NCBI GenBank assembly: GCA_018380885.1
Contig: JAGZSY010000054.1
Location: 1 to 19,017 of the forward strand
DNA from: Enterocloster asparagiformis
Lineage (GTDB): Bacteria > Bacillota > Clostridia > Lachnospirales > Lachnospiraceae
Length of the DNA stretch: 19,017 nt
Direction of reading: 5' to 3'
Part shown: positions 6,931 through 13,868 of the stretch, piece after piece
Layout of the letters: each line of letters starts with the position of its first letter
How positions within the stretch are numbered: the first letter of the stretch is position 1
The notes under the pieces: generated by a model
The model's input: only the letters and a program-made list of their open reading frames with translations
What the model was told of the DNA's origin: nothing
The model's database searches: none
Position numbers and translations under genes: made by a program

Positions 6931-8193
6931 ATGAGAATTGCCATGTTTACAAACAACTACAAGCCGTTTATCGGGGGCGTTCCCATTTCCATTGAGCGGC
7001 TGGCGGACGGCCTGAGAAAGCTGGGGCACGAGACGGTGGTGTTCGCCCCTGACTACGGCACCAAAGAGCATGAGGACCATGTGGTTCGCTATAAAACCCT
7101 TTACCAGAGCGACGACAGCGGTCTGATCGTGGGAAATTTCCTTGACCGGAACATTGAAAAACAGTTTGCCGACTCCCCCTTTGACCTCATTCACGTCCAC
7201 CACCCCATGATCTCCGGGTACGCCGGACTGTATCTTGGAAAAAAATATAAAATACCGGTGGTTTACACTTACCACACCCGCTATGAGGAATATCTTCACT
7301 ATTTCAAACTGTTCAGCGAGCTGGAACAGCACAAATTCAGCGACGGCCTGGCCTCCCGGGTAAAGGAGGTGCTTGTGCCGCGATACATGGCGGCCTTTGC
7401 CAACTCCTGTGACCTGGTATTTGCCCCCACCGATCAGATGAGGGATTTCCTGGGCGAGTACGGTATCCGCACCAAAACCGAAATTCTGCCCACCGGCCTG
7501 GACGACAGCTCCTTTTTCGGGGATTCCGAAGCCGCGGCCGCAATCCGTGCGCAGTACAAAGGCGACAAGGTCTATCTGTTCAATACCGTGTCCCGGCTGG
7601 AAAAAGAGAAAAACCTGGATTTTCTGCTGGAGGGCGTGGCAAAGCTCAAATCCATCATGGGAGACTGTTTCCGGGTCATGGTCATCGGAGACGGCAATGA
7701 ACGCTCCCATCTGCAGGAGCTGGCCGGCCGGCTTGGAATCCTGGACAATCTGGCGTTTACGGGAAAGGTTCCCAATGCTCAGATTCGCAACTACCAGTTT
7801 GCCAGCGACCTGTTCCTGTTCGCCTCCAAGTCCGAGACTCAGGGAATCGTGCTCCTGGAGGCCATGGCGGCGGGAGCGCCCGTGGTCGCTGTGCGCGCCA
7901 GCGGCGTTGTGGATATTGTGCGCAGCGGATACAACGGGTACATGTCCGAGGAAAATCCAACGGAATGGGCCCAGGCGGTCGTCTCCGCTGTGGGCAGCCC
8001 GGATCACTACCGAAAGCTGCGGCTGAACTCAGTTCTGACGGCAAACAATTACCGTTCCCTGCGGATTGCCTCCGCCGCTGCCGGATACTACGGACAGGCC
8101 ATCCGGCAGCACCAGGCCGACAACCGTTTTGAGACCGTAAAAAACGCGCTTCAATCCATGGATTTCCGCAGCGTTTTCAAGTCCTCACGCTGA
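6931..8193 (+). CDS. GT4-family glycosyltransferase, probable diacylglycerol glucosyltransferase
   Basis: A 420-residue GT-B fold enzyme. The N-terminal domain has MRIAMFTNNYKPFIGGVP and the YHTRYEEYLHYF segment seen in glucosyl-diacylglycerol synthases of Firmicutes. The C-terminal nucleotide-sugar domain has TEILPTGLD and the EX7E motif with Glu302 and Glu310 followed by AMAAGAPVVA. It would transfer glucose (or another hexose) from a nucleotide sugar to a membrane lipid at the cytoplasmic face. The ATG at 6931 is used because AGGAGG lies 7 nt upstream; an in-frame ATG at 6859 lies within the DedA gene. Pairing with a DedA-like protein fits a role in glycolipid or lipoteichoic-acid anchor formation. 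The fold is secure; acceptor and donor are inferred. Confidence 0.88.
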   Translation: MRIAMFTNNYKPFIGGVPISIERLADGLRKLGHETVVFAPDYGTKEHEDHVVRYKTLYQSDDSGLIVGNFLDRNIEKQFADSPFDLIHVHHPMISGYAGLYLGKKYKIPVVYTYHTRYEEYLHYFKLFSELEQHKFSDGLASRVKEVLVPRYMAAFANSCDLVFAPTDQMRDFLGEYGIRTKTEILPTGLDDSSFFGDSEAAAAIRAQYKGDKVYLFNTVSRLEKEKNLDFLLEGVAKLKSIMGDCFRVMVIGDGNERSHLQELAGRLGILDNLAFTGKVPNAQIRNYQFASDLFLFASKSETQGIVLLEAMAAGAPVVAVRASGVVDIVRSGYNGYMSEENPTEWAQAVVSAVGSPDHYRKLRLNSVLTANNYRSLRIASAAAGYYGQAIRQHQADNRFETVKNALQSMDFRSVFKSSR

Positions 8194-8225
8194 AAGCGGC
8201 CGCCCGTTTCTCCCCCGCCAACAAC

Positions 8226-8275
8226 ACAAAAATCCCGGGCCGCGGCAAAATTACCTCTGCCGCGGCCCGGGATTT
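8226..8275. terminator. Bidirectional terminator between the glycosyltransferase and thrS
   Basis: Two perfect 18-nt arms, 8230-8247 and 8258-8275, flank a 10-nt loop in the gap between two convergent genes. On the minus strand the stem ends in five T, a good thrS terminator. On the plus strand the tail is poorer (TTTCTC), but the GC-rich stem could still stop transcription. Confidence 0.9.
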
Positions 8276-8293
8276 CTCAATACTGCAATGGGA

Positions 8294-10048
8294 TTACATT
8301 TCCTTGGTACTGATCATCTTTTTCACATCTTCGATGAACGCGTCGAGCTGCGCCGCGCCTAAGTCGCCCTTGTCGCGGCTGCGCACCGTGATGGCGCCCT
8401 CCGCCGCTTCCTTCTCGCCCAGCACCAGCATAAAGGGAACCTTCTCCAGCTGGGCCTGGCGGATCTTGTAGCCCACCTTCTCGTCCTTGTGATCCAGCTC
8501 GGTGCGGATGCCCGCCGCCTTCAGCTTCTCGTAAACGCCGGTGGCGTAATCCATGGACTTCTCGGACACCGGAATCACCTTCACCTGCACCGGAGCCAGC
8601 CATACCGGGAACTTGCCCGCAAAATGCTCGATCAGGATGCCGATAAAGCGCTCGATGGAGCCGAAGCACACCCGGTGGATCATGATCGGGCGCTTCTTGT
8701 TGCCGTCCTCAGCCGTGTACTCCAGGTCAAACCGCTGGGGCATCTGGAAATCCAGCTGGATGGTGCCGCACTGCCAGGTTCTTCCCAGGGAATCCCGCAG
8801 GTGGAAGTCGATCTTCGGGCCGTAGAACGCGCCGTCGCCCTCGTTGACGATATAATCCAGGCCCATATCCTCCAGCGCCTTTTTCAGGCCGTTTGTCGCC
8901 ATCTCCCAGTCCTCGTCGGAGCCCATGGAATTCTCCGGCCTGGTGGACAATTCCACAAAATATTCAAAGCCGAACTGGCTGTAAACCTCGTTGATCAGGC
9001 GGGTAACGCCCTTGATCTCGTCCTCGATCTGGTCGTCCCGCATGAAGATATGCGCATCGTCCTGAGTGAAGCAGCGCACGCGCATAAGGCCGTGGAGCTG
9101 TCCGCTCTTCTCATGGCGGTGAACCAGTCCCAGCTCGCCCACGCGCAGGGGCAGCTCGCGGTAGGAGTGGGGCGTATTTTTGTATACCAGCATGCCGCCG
9201 GGGCAGTTCATGGGCTTAACCGCGTAATCCTCCTCGTCGATCACCGTGGTGTACATGTTGTCCTTGTAGTGATCCCAGTGTCCGGAATTCTCCCACAGCT
9301 TGCGGCTCAGGATAATGGGCGTGGAAACCTCCTGGTAGCCCTCTCTCAGATGGATTTCGCGCCAGTAATCGATCAGCGTATTCTTTAAGGTCATGCCCTT
9401 TGGCAGGAAGAACGGGAATCCCGGGCCCTCGTCCGCGAACATGAACAGGCCCAGCTCCTTGCCCAGCTTCCGGTGGTCGCGCTTCTTGGCCTCCTCCATC
9501 ATGGTCAGGTACTGCTCCAAATCCGCCTTGTTGGCGAAGGCAGTGCCGTAGATTCTGGTCAGCATCTTGTTCTTCTCGCTGCCTCTCCAGTACGCGCCCG
9601 CGATGCTGGTCAGCTTAAACGCCTTCACGCCCTTGGTGTACATAATATGCGGTCCTGCGCACAGGTCCGTGAACTCTCCCTGGGTATAAAAGCTGATGGT
9701 CTCCTCGTCGGGAAGGTCCTCGATCAGCTCCACCTTATAGGGCTCGCCCTTCTCCTCCATGAACTTGATGGCCTCATCTCTCGGCAGCACAAAGGGCTTC
9801 ACCGGCAGATTTTCCTTCACGATCTTGGTCATCTCGGCTTCCAGCTTCTCCAGATCCTCGGGGGTGAATCCTCCCTCGCGGTCAAAGTCATAGTAAAATC
9901 CGTCGTCAATGGCCGGTCCGATGGCCAGCTTGGTCTCGGGATACAGGCGCTTTACGGCCTGGGCCAGCACATGGGACGCGGTGTGGCGGATCGCCCGAAG
10001 CTCGTCCTCCGCTTCCATAACGCTTCCGTCCGGTAAAATAATCTTCAT
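8294..10048 (-). CDS. thrS: Threonine--tRNA ligase with a vestigial TGS domain
   Basis: Cytoplasmic class II aminoacyl-tRNA synthetase that charges tRNA-Thr. The editing domain has HTASH (His22, His26) and TDLCAGPH. The catalytic core has MNCPGGM (Cys282, zinc ligand), the motif 2 segment RVRCFTQDDAHIF with the second zinc ligand, and IHRVCFGSIERF with the third. The anticodon-binding domain fills the last ~100 residues. At 584 residues it is about 50 shorter than usual: the first ~16 residues (MKIILPDGS...) resemble the start of a TGS domain, then the sequence passes straight into the editing domain. The start at 10048 has AGGAGA 7 nt upstream; a longer frame to 10114 lacks a good site and does not restore a TGS domain. 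Expression is probably set by the T-box leader upstream. Confidence 0.96.
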   Translation of the reverse strand: MKIILPDGSVMEAEDELRAIRHTASHVLAQAVKRLYPETKLAIGPAIDDGFYYDFDREGGFTPEDLEKLEAEMTKIVKENLPVKPFVLPRDEAIKFMEEKGEPYKVELIEDLPDEETISFYTQGEFTDLCAGPHIMYTKGVKAFKLTSIAGAYWRGSEKNKMLTRIYGTAFANKADLEQYLTMMEEAKKRDHRKLGKELGLFMFADEGPGFPFFLPKGMTLKNTLIDYWREIHLREGYQEVSTPIILSRKLWENSGHWDHYKDNMYTTVIDEEDYAVKPMNCPGGMLVYKNTPHSYRELPLRVGELGLVHRHEKSGQLHGLMRVRCFTQDDAHIFMRDDQIEDEIKGVTRLINEVYSQFGFEYFVELSTRPENSMGSDEDWEMATNGLKKALEDMGLDYIVNEGDGAFYGPKIDFHLRDSLGRTWQCGTIQLDFQMPQRFDLEYTAEDGNKKRPIMIHRVCFGSIERFIGILIEHFAGKFPVWLAPVQVKVIPVSEKSMDYATGVYEKLKAAGIRTELDHKDEKVGYKIRQAQLEKVPFMLVLGEKEAAEGAITVRSRDKGDLGAAQLDAFIEDVKKMISTKEM

Positions 10049-10198
10049 TTTAAATCTCCTTTCATCCTCTGGAATGTTTTTCTGTGAAATGCCTCCGGCC
10101 GCATCCCACCACACGTCAATACGCAGCCGCCCGCCGGAATCCGGCCGCTTCCACGGCCTGGGCCTCTGCGCGGAATGTCGCCCCAGGGCTGAAATTCA

Positions 10199-10433
10199 CA
10201 AAAGAAAAACCCCTGGACACATTCCTGTATCCAAGGGTGCATACACACGGTTCCACCTTGATATTTCACTCATTATCCCTTAACGCGGGGGCTCGGCGCC
10301 ATTTCAATCCATATCTCCCTGGCGCGGCTCAGGACTGGTTTTCATCCGCCTTCCGTACGCGGCCCTCCCACCATATGGGCCTGCTCTCTGTCTACTTCCC
10401 GCAGATTACTGGTTCCTTCACAGCTTTTATCTA
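10199..10433 (-). promoter_or_regulatory. T-box leader (threonine) controlling thrS
   Basis: The minus strand carries the T-box sequence AAGGTGGAACCGTG at 10259-10246, close to the consensus. It is followed by a terminator stem of 12 bp at 10237-10210 with a 4-nt loop and a T-rich tail at 10209-10199. A candidate specifier codon ACC (Thr), followed by the expected purine, lies at 10339-10337 on the 3' side of the putative stem I; an AGTA motif lies near its 5' side. Uncharged tRNA-Thr would stabilise the antiterminator and allow thrS transcription. About 150 nt separate the terminator from the thrS start; I see no gene there. Confidence 0.9.
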
Positions 10434-10439
10434 AACTTG

Positions 10440-10467
10440 ATTATAACATCTGGCGTTTATTTGTCAA
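10440..10467 (-). promoter_or_regulatory. Sigma-A promoter of the thrS T-box leader
   Basis: On the minus strand a perfect TTGACA (10467-10462) and a perfect TATAAT (10445-10440) are separated by 16 bp. The expected transcription start near 10433 is just before the T-box stem I region. Confidence 0.9.
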
Positions 10468-10491
10468 TACCAATCATCAAACCCTGTCTAT

Positions 10492-11064
10492 TTACTTAGT
10501 CTGATAACTTTTATCGAATTTATGCGTGACGTCGATATCAGACAGAACGCCCTTGCTGTACTCAAACCGGACGGAATAATCACCGGAGTTCAGATAATGG
10601 AACAGATAATCGCCGTCGTCATCGTCCATCTCCAGCTCGGGGAATATCTCCTTTAGCTCCTCCTGGGTTTTGCCGATGGGATTGACCCCGTTGATGGATA
10701 TATTCAAATCCTGATTGGTGCCGTCCAAAGCATAGAAGCCCATCTCCTCAATCACACACTTCTTGGCGGGCTTTGCCTCCTTGCTGTCGTTGACCAGCAC
10801 CAGGGAAGCGTAGCTGACCCCGTCCTTTTTCAAAAAGATCGAGGAGGTCCACGATCTGTCGGGCAGCTCAAATATCATTTTGCCCAAATCGTCCAGCTCG
10901 CAATTTTCGCTCTCCAGATCAGAGGGAATCGTCTCCCCGACCACCACCCTGGTGCCGTCGATGAGCACCTCCGGAGGCGTCCCGGGATCCTTCTTCCCGC
11001 AGCCCGCCAACAATACGGCCGCCAGCAGCGAGCCCGTAAGCAGCAGCTTTTTCATTTTCCTCAT
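10492..11064 (-). CDS. Small lipoprotein of unknown function
   Basis: A 190-residue exported protein. The N terminus is a lipoprotein signal peptide: basic MRKMKK, a hydrophobic core, and the lipobox LLAGC with the lipidated cysteine at residue 22. The mature part is acidic, without cysteines that suggest a cofactor apart from one at about residue 102, and has a stretch of four aspartates near residue 150. The second half (INGVNPIGKTQEELKEIFPE) has the look of small Firmicute lipoproteins with a repeated beta fold, but I cannot name a family. GGGAGG lies 11 nt before this ATG; an alternative ATG three codons later has GAGG only 3 nt away. It has its own promoter and stands alone between thrS and the kinase gene. 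Confidence 0.85.
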   Translation of the reverse strand: MRKMKKLLLTGSLLAAVLLAGCGKKDPGTPPEVLIDGTRVVVGETIPSDLESENCELDDLGKMIFELPDRSWTSSIFLKKDGVSYASLVLVNDSKEAKPAKKCVIEEMGFYALDGTNQDLNISINGVNPIGKTQEELKEIFPELEMDDDDGDYLFHYLNSGDYSVRFEYSKGVLSDIDVTHKFDKSYQTK

Positions 11065-11104
11065 AACCGTTTAATCCTCCCTTTGTTATCAATAATCCTA
11101 TGTC

Positions 11105-11133
11105 ATTATCCCACAGGACTCTGATTTATTCAA
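11105..11133 (-). promoter_or_regulatory. Sigma-A promoter of the lipoprotein gene
   Basis: On the minus strand TTGAAT (11133-11128) and GATAAT (11110-11105) are 17 bp apart. Transcription would start about 35 nt upstream of the lipoprotein start codon. Confidence 0.75.
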
Positions 11134-11166
11134 GGAGTTCCGGCTATTTCTTCCACTATTTTCCTG

Positions 11167-11206
11167 TATAAAAACGGAAACCTACAGCCGTTCACAGCTG
11201 TTTTCC
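11167..11206 (-). terminator. Intrinsic terminator overlapping the end of the kinase-fusion gene
   Basis: On the minus strand a 7-bp stem with a TGAA loop (ACAGCTG/CGGCTGT) is extended by GGAAA/TTTCC across a 3-nt bulge, then GTTTTTATA. The stop codon of the upstream gene lies inside the stem. This separates the ECF-kinase operon from the lipoprotein gene. Confidence 0.75.
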
Positions 11207-12270
11207 CGGATGTGATACGCCGCAAAATAAGCGTTTTCCATGGGAATCCACTCTTCTGTAAACCGCCTCAGCATAAACTCCCCGTTGCGCCTGCGTATCC
11301 GCTCCCTCTGCTCCCTCTCGTCCACCTCCAGGAACACCCGGAGATCATAGCAATTTCCAAAATAAGGATGCTGGCTGTACGATCCCTCGATCAGGTTCAT
11401 CCGGCAATGGGGCGCAAATACCCGCTCCGCCAGCTCCTGCCTGCCGCAGTCATATACCTGGTACTCCACCCCGCCCTCGTCCGAGAGATGGTCGATCACC
11501 TGTTCCTTGAAGCGCTCGTAATCCACATTGCCCCCAGGCTCACGAAAACGCTCAGGAACCCGCTGAAAGGGCTGCAGGAAGAAATCGTCCATGTGGAATA
11601 CATTACAGCCGTAAATGCCCGTTAAAAGCTTTGCAAGGGTACTCTTGCCGCTGCCGCTCATGCCGTCCACCGCGATATTTACCGTACGGCCCGCCGACTC
11701 CGTAAGCAGCCGGTCGATGCGCACAAACAGCGGAAGAAATCTCCCGTACATAGCGTTCACAATGCGGTAGGCCGGGCGGTAGGCCTCCCGGTAGGCCGGG
11801 CTGTGGCTCACCGCCGGACAGCCCTTGGCCTCATATCCGCGGATGTAGGACTCCGCCTCCCCCCTGTCCAGGGAAATGTCCTTGCCGCACAGCGAAAGAA
11901 GTATTTCCAGGCCTTCCCTCATCCCCCGCTCGCTTCCCTTTACCTCCTCTGCAGAGCGGACGAACATCCGGTTCAGCGTCCCGGCCGAGAGCCCCAGATC
12001 CAGGGCCGCCAGCTTGACCCGGCACATCCCGCCGCCGGCAGGCTCCACGCAGCTCCAGTCCTCGCCGCCGTCCTTTTGCCCGATCCCGCGGCCCGCCGTG
12101 CCTGAATCCCGCTCCAGCGCATCATACTCTGCCAGCAGCCGCTCCAGGCTCTCCCGTGGGTCGCGGATCAGATGTCCGCCGCCAAACTGCGACTGGTAAA
12201 TCAGCTTTACCATGTCCTGTATTTGCATTTTGGGATAATGCTCCCAGTGCCTGATCAATATATCTCTCAC
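11182..12270 (-). CDS. Unknown N-terminal domain fused to a uridine-kinase-like P-loop kinase
   Basis: A 362-residue protein in two parts. Residues ~1-190 form an uncharacterised helical-looking domain with a conserved-looking opening (KLIYQSQFGGGHLI) and a variable Gly/Asp-rich stretch near 55-80. Residues ~195-362 are a P-loop kinase with Walker A GMSGSGKST (Lys209), HMDDFF (Asp228/Asp229), PGGNVDYERF and a lid-like ERIRRRNGEF, as in the uridine kinase/phosphoribulokinase superfamily. It probably phosphorylates a small hydroxylated metabolite. The start is GTG at 12270, forming a GTGA overlap with the stop of the ECF transporter gene; AGGA lies a few bases before it. Coupling to an ECF S component suggests that the imported compound is its substrate. 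The exact substrate is unknown. Confidence 0.85.
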   Translation of the reverse strand: MRDILIRHWEHYPKMQIQDMVKLIYQSQFGGGHLIRDPRESLERLLAEYDALERDSGTAGRGIGQKDGGEDWSCVEPAGGGMCRVKLAALDLGLSAGTLNRMFVRSAEEVKGSERGMREGLEILLSLCGKDISLDRGEAESYIRGYEAKGCPAVSHSPAYREAYRPAYRIVNAMYGRFLPLFVRIDRLLTESAGRTVNIAVDGMSGSGKSTLAKLLTGIYGCNVFHMDDFFLQPFQRVPERFREPGGNVDYERFKEQVIDHLSDEGGVEYQVYDCGRQELAERVFAPHCRMNLIEGSYSQHPYFGNCYDLRVFLEVDEREQRERIRRRNGEFMLRRFTEEWIPMENAYFAAYHIRENSCERL

Positions 12271-12812
12271 TTTTCCTGCATCTCCATCACATTGGCCCGC
12301 TCAAGGGCAATCACAATCAACGGGACCATCACGATCTGCAGTATAATACCCGGAACCGCGTTTAAAAACGCGCCGGCCACAAAAGCGTGCCAGCTGTAGC
12401 CCCTTCCGGCGATTCCCAGAATCGGTATCTCCACAAGCCCCCAGACGATGCGCCCGCCCGCCATGGCCGCCAGCAGGCTCACGTACACGGATTTGGTTCC
12501 TCTGGGCAGCCTGGCGTACAGCAGGCCGCAGATCGCCCCGTAGGCGGCCATCTCAAAGGCCATGGCCGTAGCTGAGGGGAACAGCGGCGGCATGGAGAAG
12601 GTCATGCTGCGCAGCAGGGGCGTGATAAACCCGACAATCAGGCCATACCTCCAGCCGCAGACAAACCCGCAGATCAGCACCGGAATGTGCATGGGCAGCA
12701 GCATGCTCCCGATCTCCGGAATCTGCGCCGTAAAAAAGGGCAGGATCATACCCACCGCAAGAAACAGCGCGGCCAGCACCAATTTAAACGACTTATTACG
12801 GTTTCTCTTCAT
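12267..12812 (-). CDS. ECF transporter S component, substrate unknown (possibly pantothenate-type)
   Basis: A 181-residue integral membrane protein with five to six hydrophobic helices, the size of ECF-type vitamin transporter substrate-binding subunits. Features include LFLAVGMILPFFT, MLLPMHIPVLICGFVCGWRYGL, then a loop with SMPPLFPSATAMAFE. The PMHIPVL-GxxxGxxYG pattern is like what I recall of predicted pantothenate S components (PanT), but this is not enough to fix the substrate. It would work with a shared energising module (EcfA/EcfA'/EcfT) encoded elsewhere. The ATG at 12812 is preferred because AGGAGG lies 7 nt upstream; an open frame extends further to 12890 but runs through the leader terminator. 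The next gene overlaps it by 4 nt, which indicates translational coupling. Confidence 0.85.
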   Translation of the reverse strand: MKRNRNKSFKLVLAALFLAVGMILPFFTAQIPEIGSMLLPMHIPVLICGFVCGWRYGLIVGFITPLLRSMTFSMPPLFPSATAMAFEMAAYGAICGLLYARLPRGTKSVYVSLLAAMAGGRIVWGLVEIPILGIAGRGYSWHAFVAGAFLNAVPGIILQIVMVPLIVIALERANVMEMQEK

Positions 12813-12843
12813 ATTTTTCCTCCTGTCTGTGAACCTCTTCAAT

Positions 12844-12888
12844 AAAAAAGCCAGAAAGCGCCGGTTCCTTCTGAGCCCGCCTTCTGGC
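12844..12888 (-). terminator. Intrinsic terminator inside the ECF operon leader
   Basis: On the minus strand an 11-bp stem (one G-U), arms near 12888-12878 and 12860-12850, is followed by six T, about 30 nt before the ECF start codon. Placed between promoter and gene, it looks like an attenuator and not the end of another unit. Confidence 0.85.
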
Positions 12889-12992
12889 AAGATTGATCAC
12901 TTTCTGCCGGCAGCCTCCAAAGCGCTGCCCAGCTTACAAAACATGTTTCCGGGCCTTCTGCCCGCTCTATAGCCGGCTTCTGCCGGCGATCA
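12889..12992 (-). ncRNA. Structured leader RNA of the ECF operon, candidate riboswitch
   Basis: From about the first transcribed base the minus strand can fold on itself. The pentamer at 12992-12988 pairs with 12898-12894, and GCCGGCAG at 12987-12980 pairs with CTGCCGGC at 12913-12906. The same 5' arm can instead form a local hairpin (GCCGGC-AGAA-GCCGGC), so two exclusive structures are possible. Further small stems (CGGGC/GCCCG, GGCAGC/GCTGCC) lie inside. The motif GCAGAAG or CAGAAGG recurs four times in the leader including the terminator. I could not match it to TPP, FMN, cobalamin, THF, preQ1 or T-box consensus features. Regulation of the vitamin-transporter-like gene by a ligand is inferred. 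Confidence 0.55.
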
Positions 12993-12997
12993 TTTTT

Positions 12998-13026
12998 ATT
13001 ATATCCACATTTTTCAGGCCGGTCAA
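12998..13026 (-). promoter_or_regulatory. Sigma-A promoter of the ECF-kinase operon
   Basis: On the minus strand TTGACC (13026-13021) and a perfect TATAAT (13003-12998) are separated by 17 bp. Transcription would start near 12991, giving a leader of about 180 nt. Confidence 0.88.
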
Positions 13027-13064
13027 CCGCTTTTTCCACAAACACGGCAGCATTTTCCCCCGTA

Positions 13065-13093
13065 TTTACTTTCCCACCTCCATCTGCTACAAT
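13065..13093 (+). promoter_or_regulatory. Sigma-A promoter of the DUF3842 operon
   Basis: TTTACT (13065-13070) and TACAAT (13088-13093) are 17 bp apart, placing the start of transcription about 40 nt before the start codon at 13141. Confidence 0.7.
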
Positions 13094-13140
13094 ATTTAAG
13101 ACAGATCATACCAGAAGATACGACAGGGGGAACGCAACCA

Positions 13141-13563
13141 ATGAAAATTGTGATTATCGACGGACAGGGCGGGAGAATGGGCCGTTCCGTCATTGAACAG
13201 CTAAAAAAATCCTATCCGGACCTGGAGCTGTGCGCCATCGGCACCAACAGCATCGCCACCTCCGCCATGATGAAAGCAGGAGCCGCGCTGGGCGCCACCG
13301 GGGAGAACCCGGCCATCGTCAACGCTCAGGATGCGGACATCATCATCGGCCCCATCGGCATCGTGATGGCCAATTCCCTGCTGGGCGAGATCACCCCCGC
13401 CATGGCCACGGCAATCGGCTCCAGCAAGGCCTATAAGATTCTGATCCCGGTCAACCGCTGCAACCATTTCATCGTGGGCTGCCAGAACAATACCCTGACC
13501 GACTACATCAGTATGGTCTGCGAGGAAGTGGGAAAGGAAGTGAAATCCCGATGCGAACGGTAG
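13141..13563 (+). CDS. DUF3842 family protein
   Basis: A 140-residue cytoplasmic protein with a Rossmann-like opening, KIVIIDGQGGRMGRSVIEQL, that resembles a nucleotide-binding loop (GQGGRMG, residues 9-15). Then comes a glycine- and alanine-rich middle (ATSAMMKAGAALGATGENP) and the segment DADIIIGPIGIVMANSLLGEITPAMA. I recognise it as DUF3842, a family common in Clostridia and without known function. It ends with a segment holding two cysteines (NRCNHFIVGCQNN) that could bind metal or a cofactor. AGGGGGAA lies about 9 nt before the ATG. Its last codons overlap the next gene by 13 nt, so the two proteins are likely made together. Confidence 0.9.
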   Translation: MKIVIIDGQGGRMGRSVIEQLKKSYPDLELCAIGTNSIATSAMMKAGAALGATGENPAIVNAQDADIIIGPIGIVMANSLLGEITPAMATAIGSSKAYKILIPVNRCNHFIVGCQNNTLTDYISMVCEEVGKEVKSRCER

Positions 13564-13784
13564 AGTTCAAGATGGAGCGCCAGGGTCTGGTGAACGTGGG
13601 CGACAGAGTCAAGGTCATCGAGCGCGAGGGCACCAGCAGCTACAGCTACATCATCGACCCGGCGGTCGCCATGTCCGGCTGCTTTGCGGCCAGAGACCGC
13701 ATCAAAAACGAATACGGCATCATCAGGGACATCCGGGAGAACTCCCGCGGCTTTTACGTCGTGGTGGAATTCGACGAGGACTAA
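13551..13784 (+). CDS. Small conserved-looking protein downstream of DUF3842
   Basis: A 77-residue protein, predicted to be rich in beta strands (VGDRVKVIEREG, SYIIDPAVAMSGCF, GFYVVVEFDED), which suggests a small SH3- or KOW-like barrel. I cannot assign a function. It overlaps DUF3842 by 13 nt in another frame; a weak GGAAG lies about 10 nt upstream of the ATG at 13551. An alternative ATG at 13572 would give a 70-residue product without the MRTVEFK opening. The tight link to DUF3842 suggests a shared process or complex. Confidence 0.8.
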   Translation: MRTVEFKMERQGLVNVGDRVKVIEREGTSSYSYIIDPAVAMSGCFAARDRIKNEYGIIRDIRENSRGFYVVVEFDED

Positions 13785-13824
13785 AACGGGCTGATACTCA
13801 ACGTCCCCGACAGCAGCACAATTG

Positions 13825-13857
13825 AAAAAACACCACGGGCGTTCCGTGGTGTTTTTT
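13825..13857. terminator. Bidirectional terminator between the DUF3842 operon and the surface protein gene
   Basis: Perfect 14-nt arms (13825-13838, 13844-13857), including A6/T6 ends, flank a 5-nt loop. Both strands have a GC-rich stem followed by six T. It serves the plus-strand DUF3842 pair and the convergent minus-strand gene that ends at 13869. Confidence 0.95.
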
Positions 13858-13868
13858 ACGCTTTGTCC

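Noticed and set aside
10045..10269. Minus-strand 74-codon frame between the T-box and thrS
   Set aside because: It spans the T-box sequence and terminator, has no ribosome binding site and no recognisable protein features.
12813..12890. Upstream extension of the ECF transporter protein to 12890
   Set aside because: It would translate through the leader terminator and add a basic, arginine-rich segment; the ATG at 12812 has AGGAGG at the right distance.
12889..12992. Known riboswitch class in the ECF leader (TPP, FMN, cobalamin, THF, preQ1, T-box)
   Set aside because: None of the core consensus sequences I know for these classes is present; the resemblance of GCTGGGCAG to part of the ZTP motif and of GGAACCGGCG to a T-box is too short to support a call.
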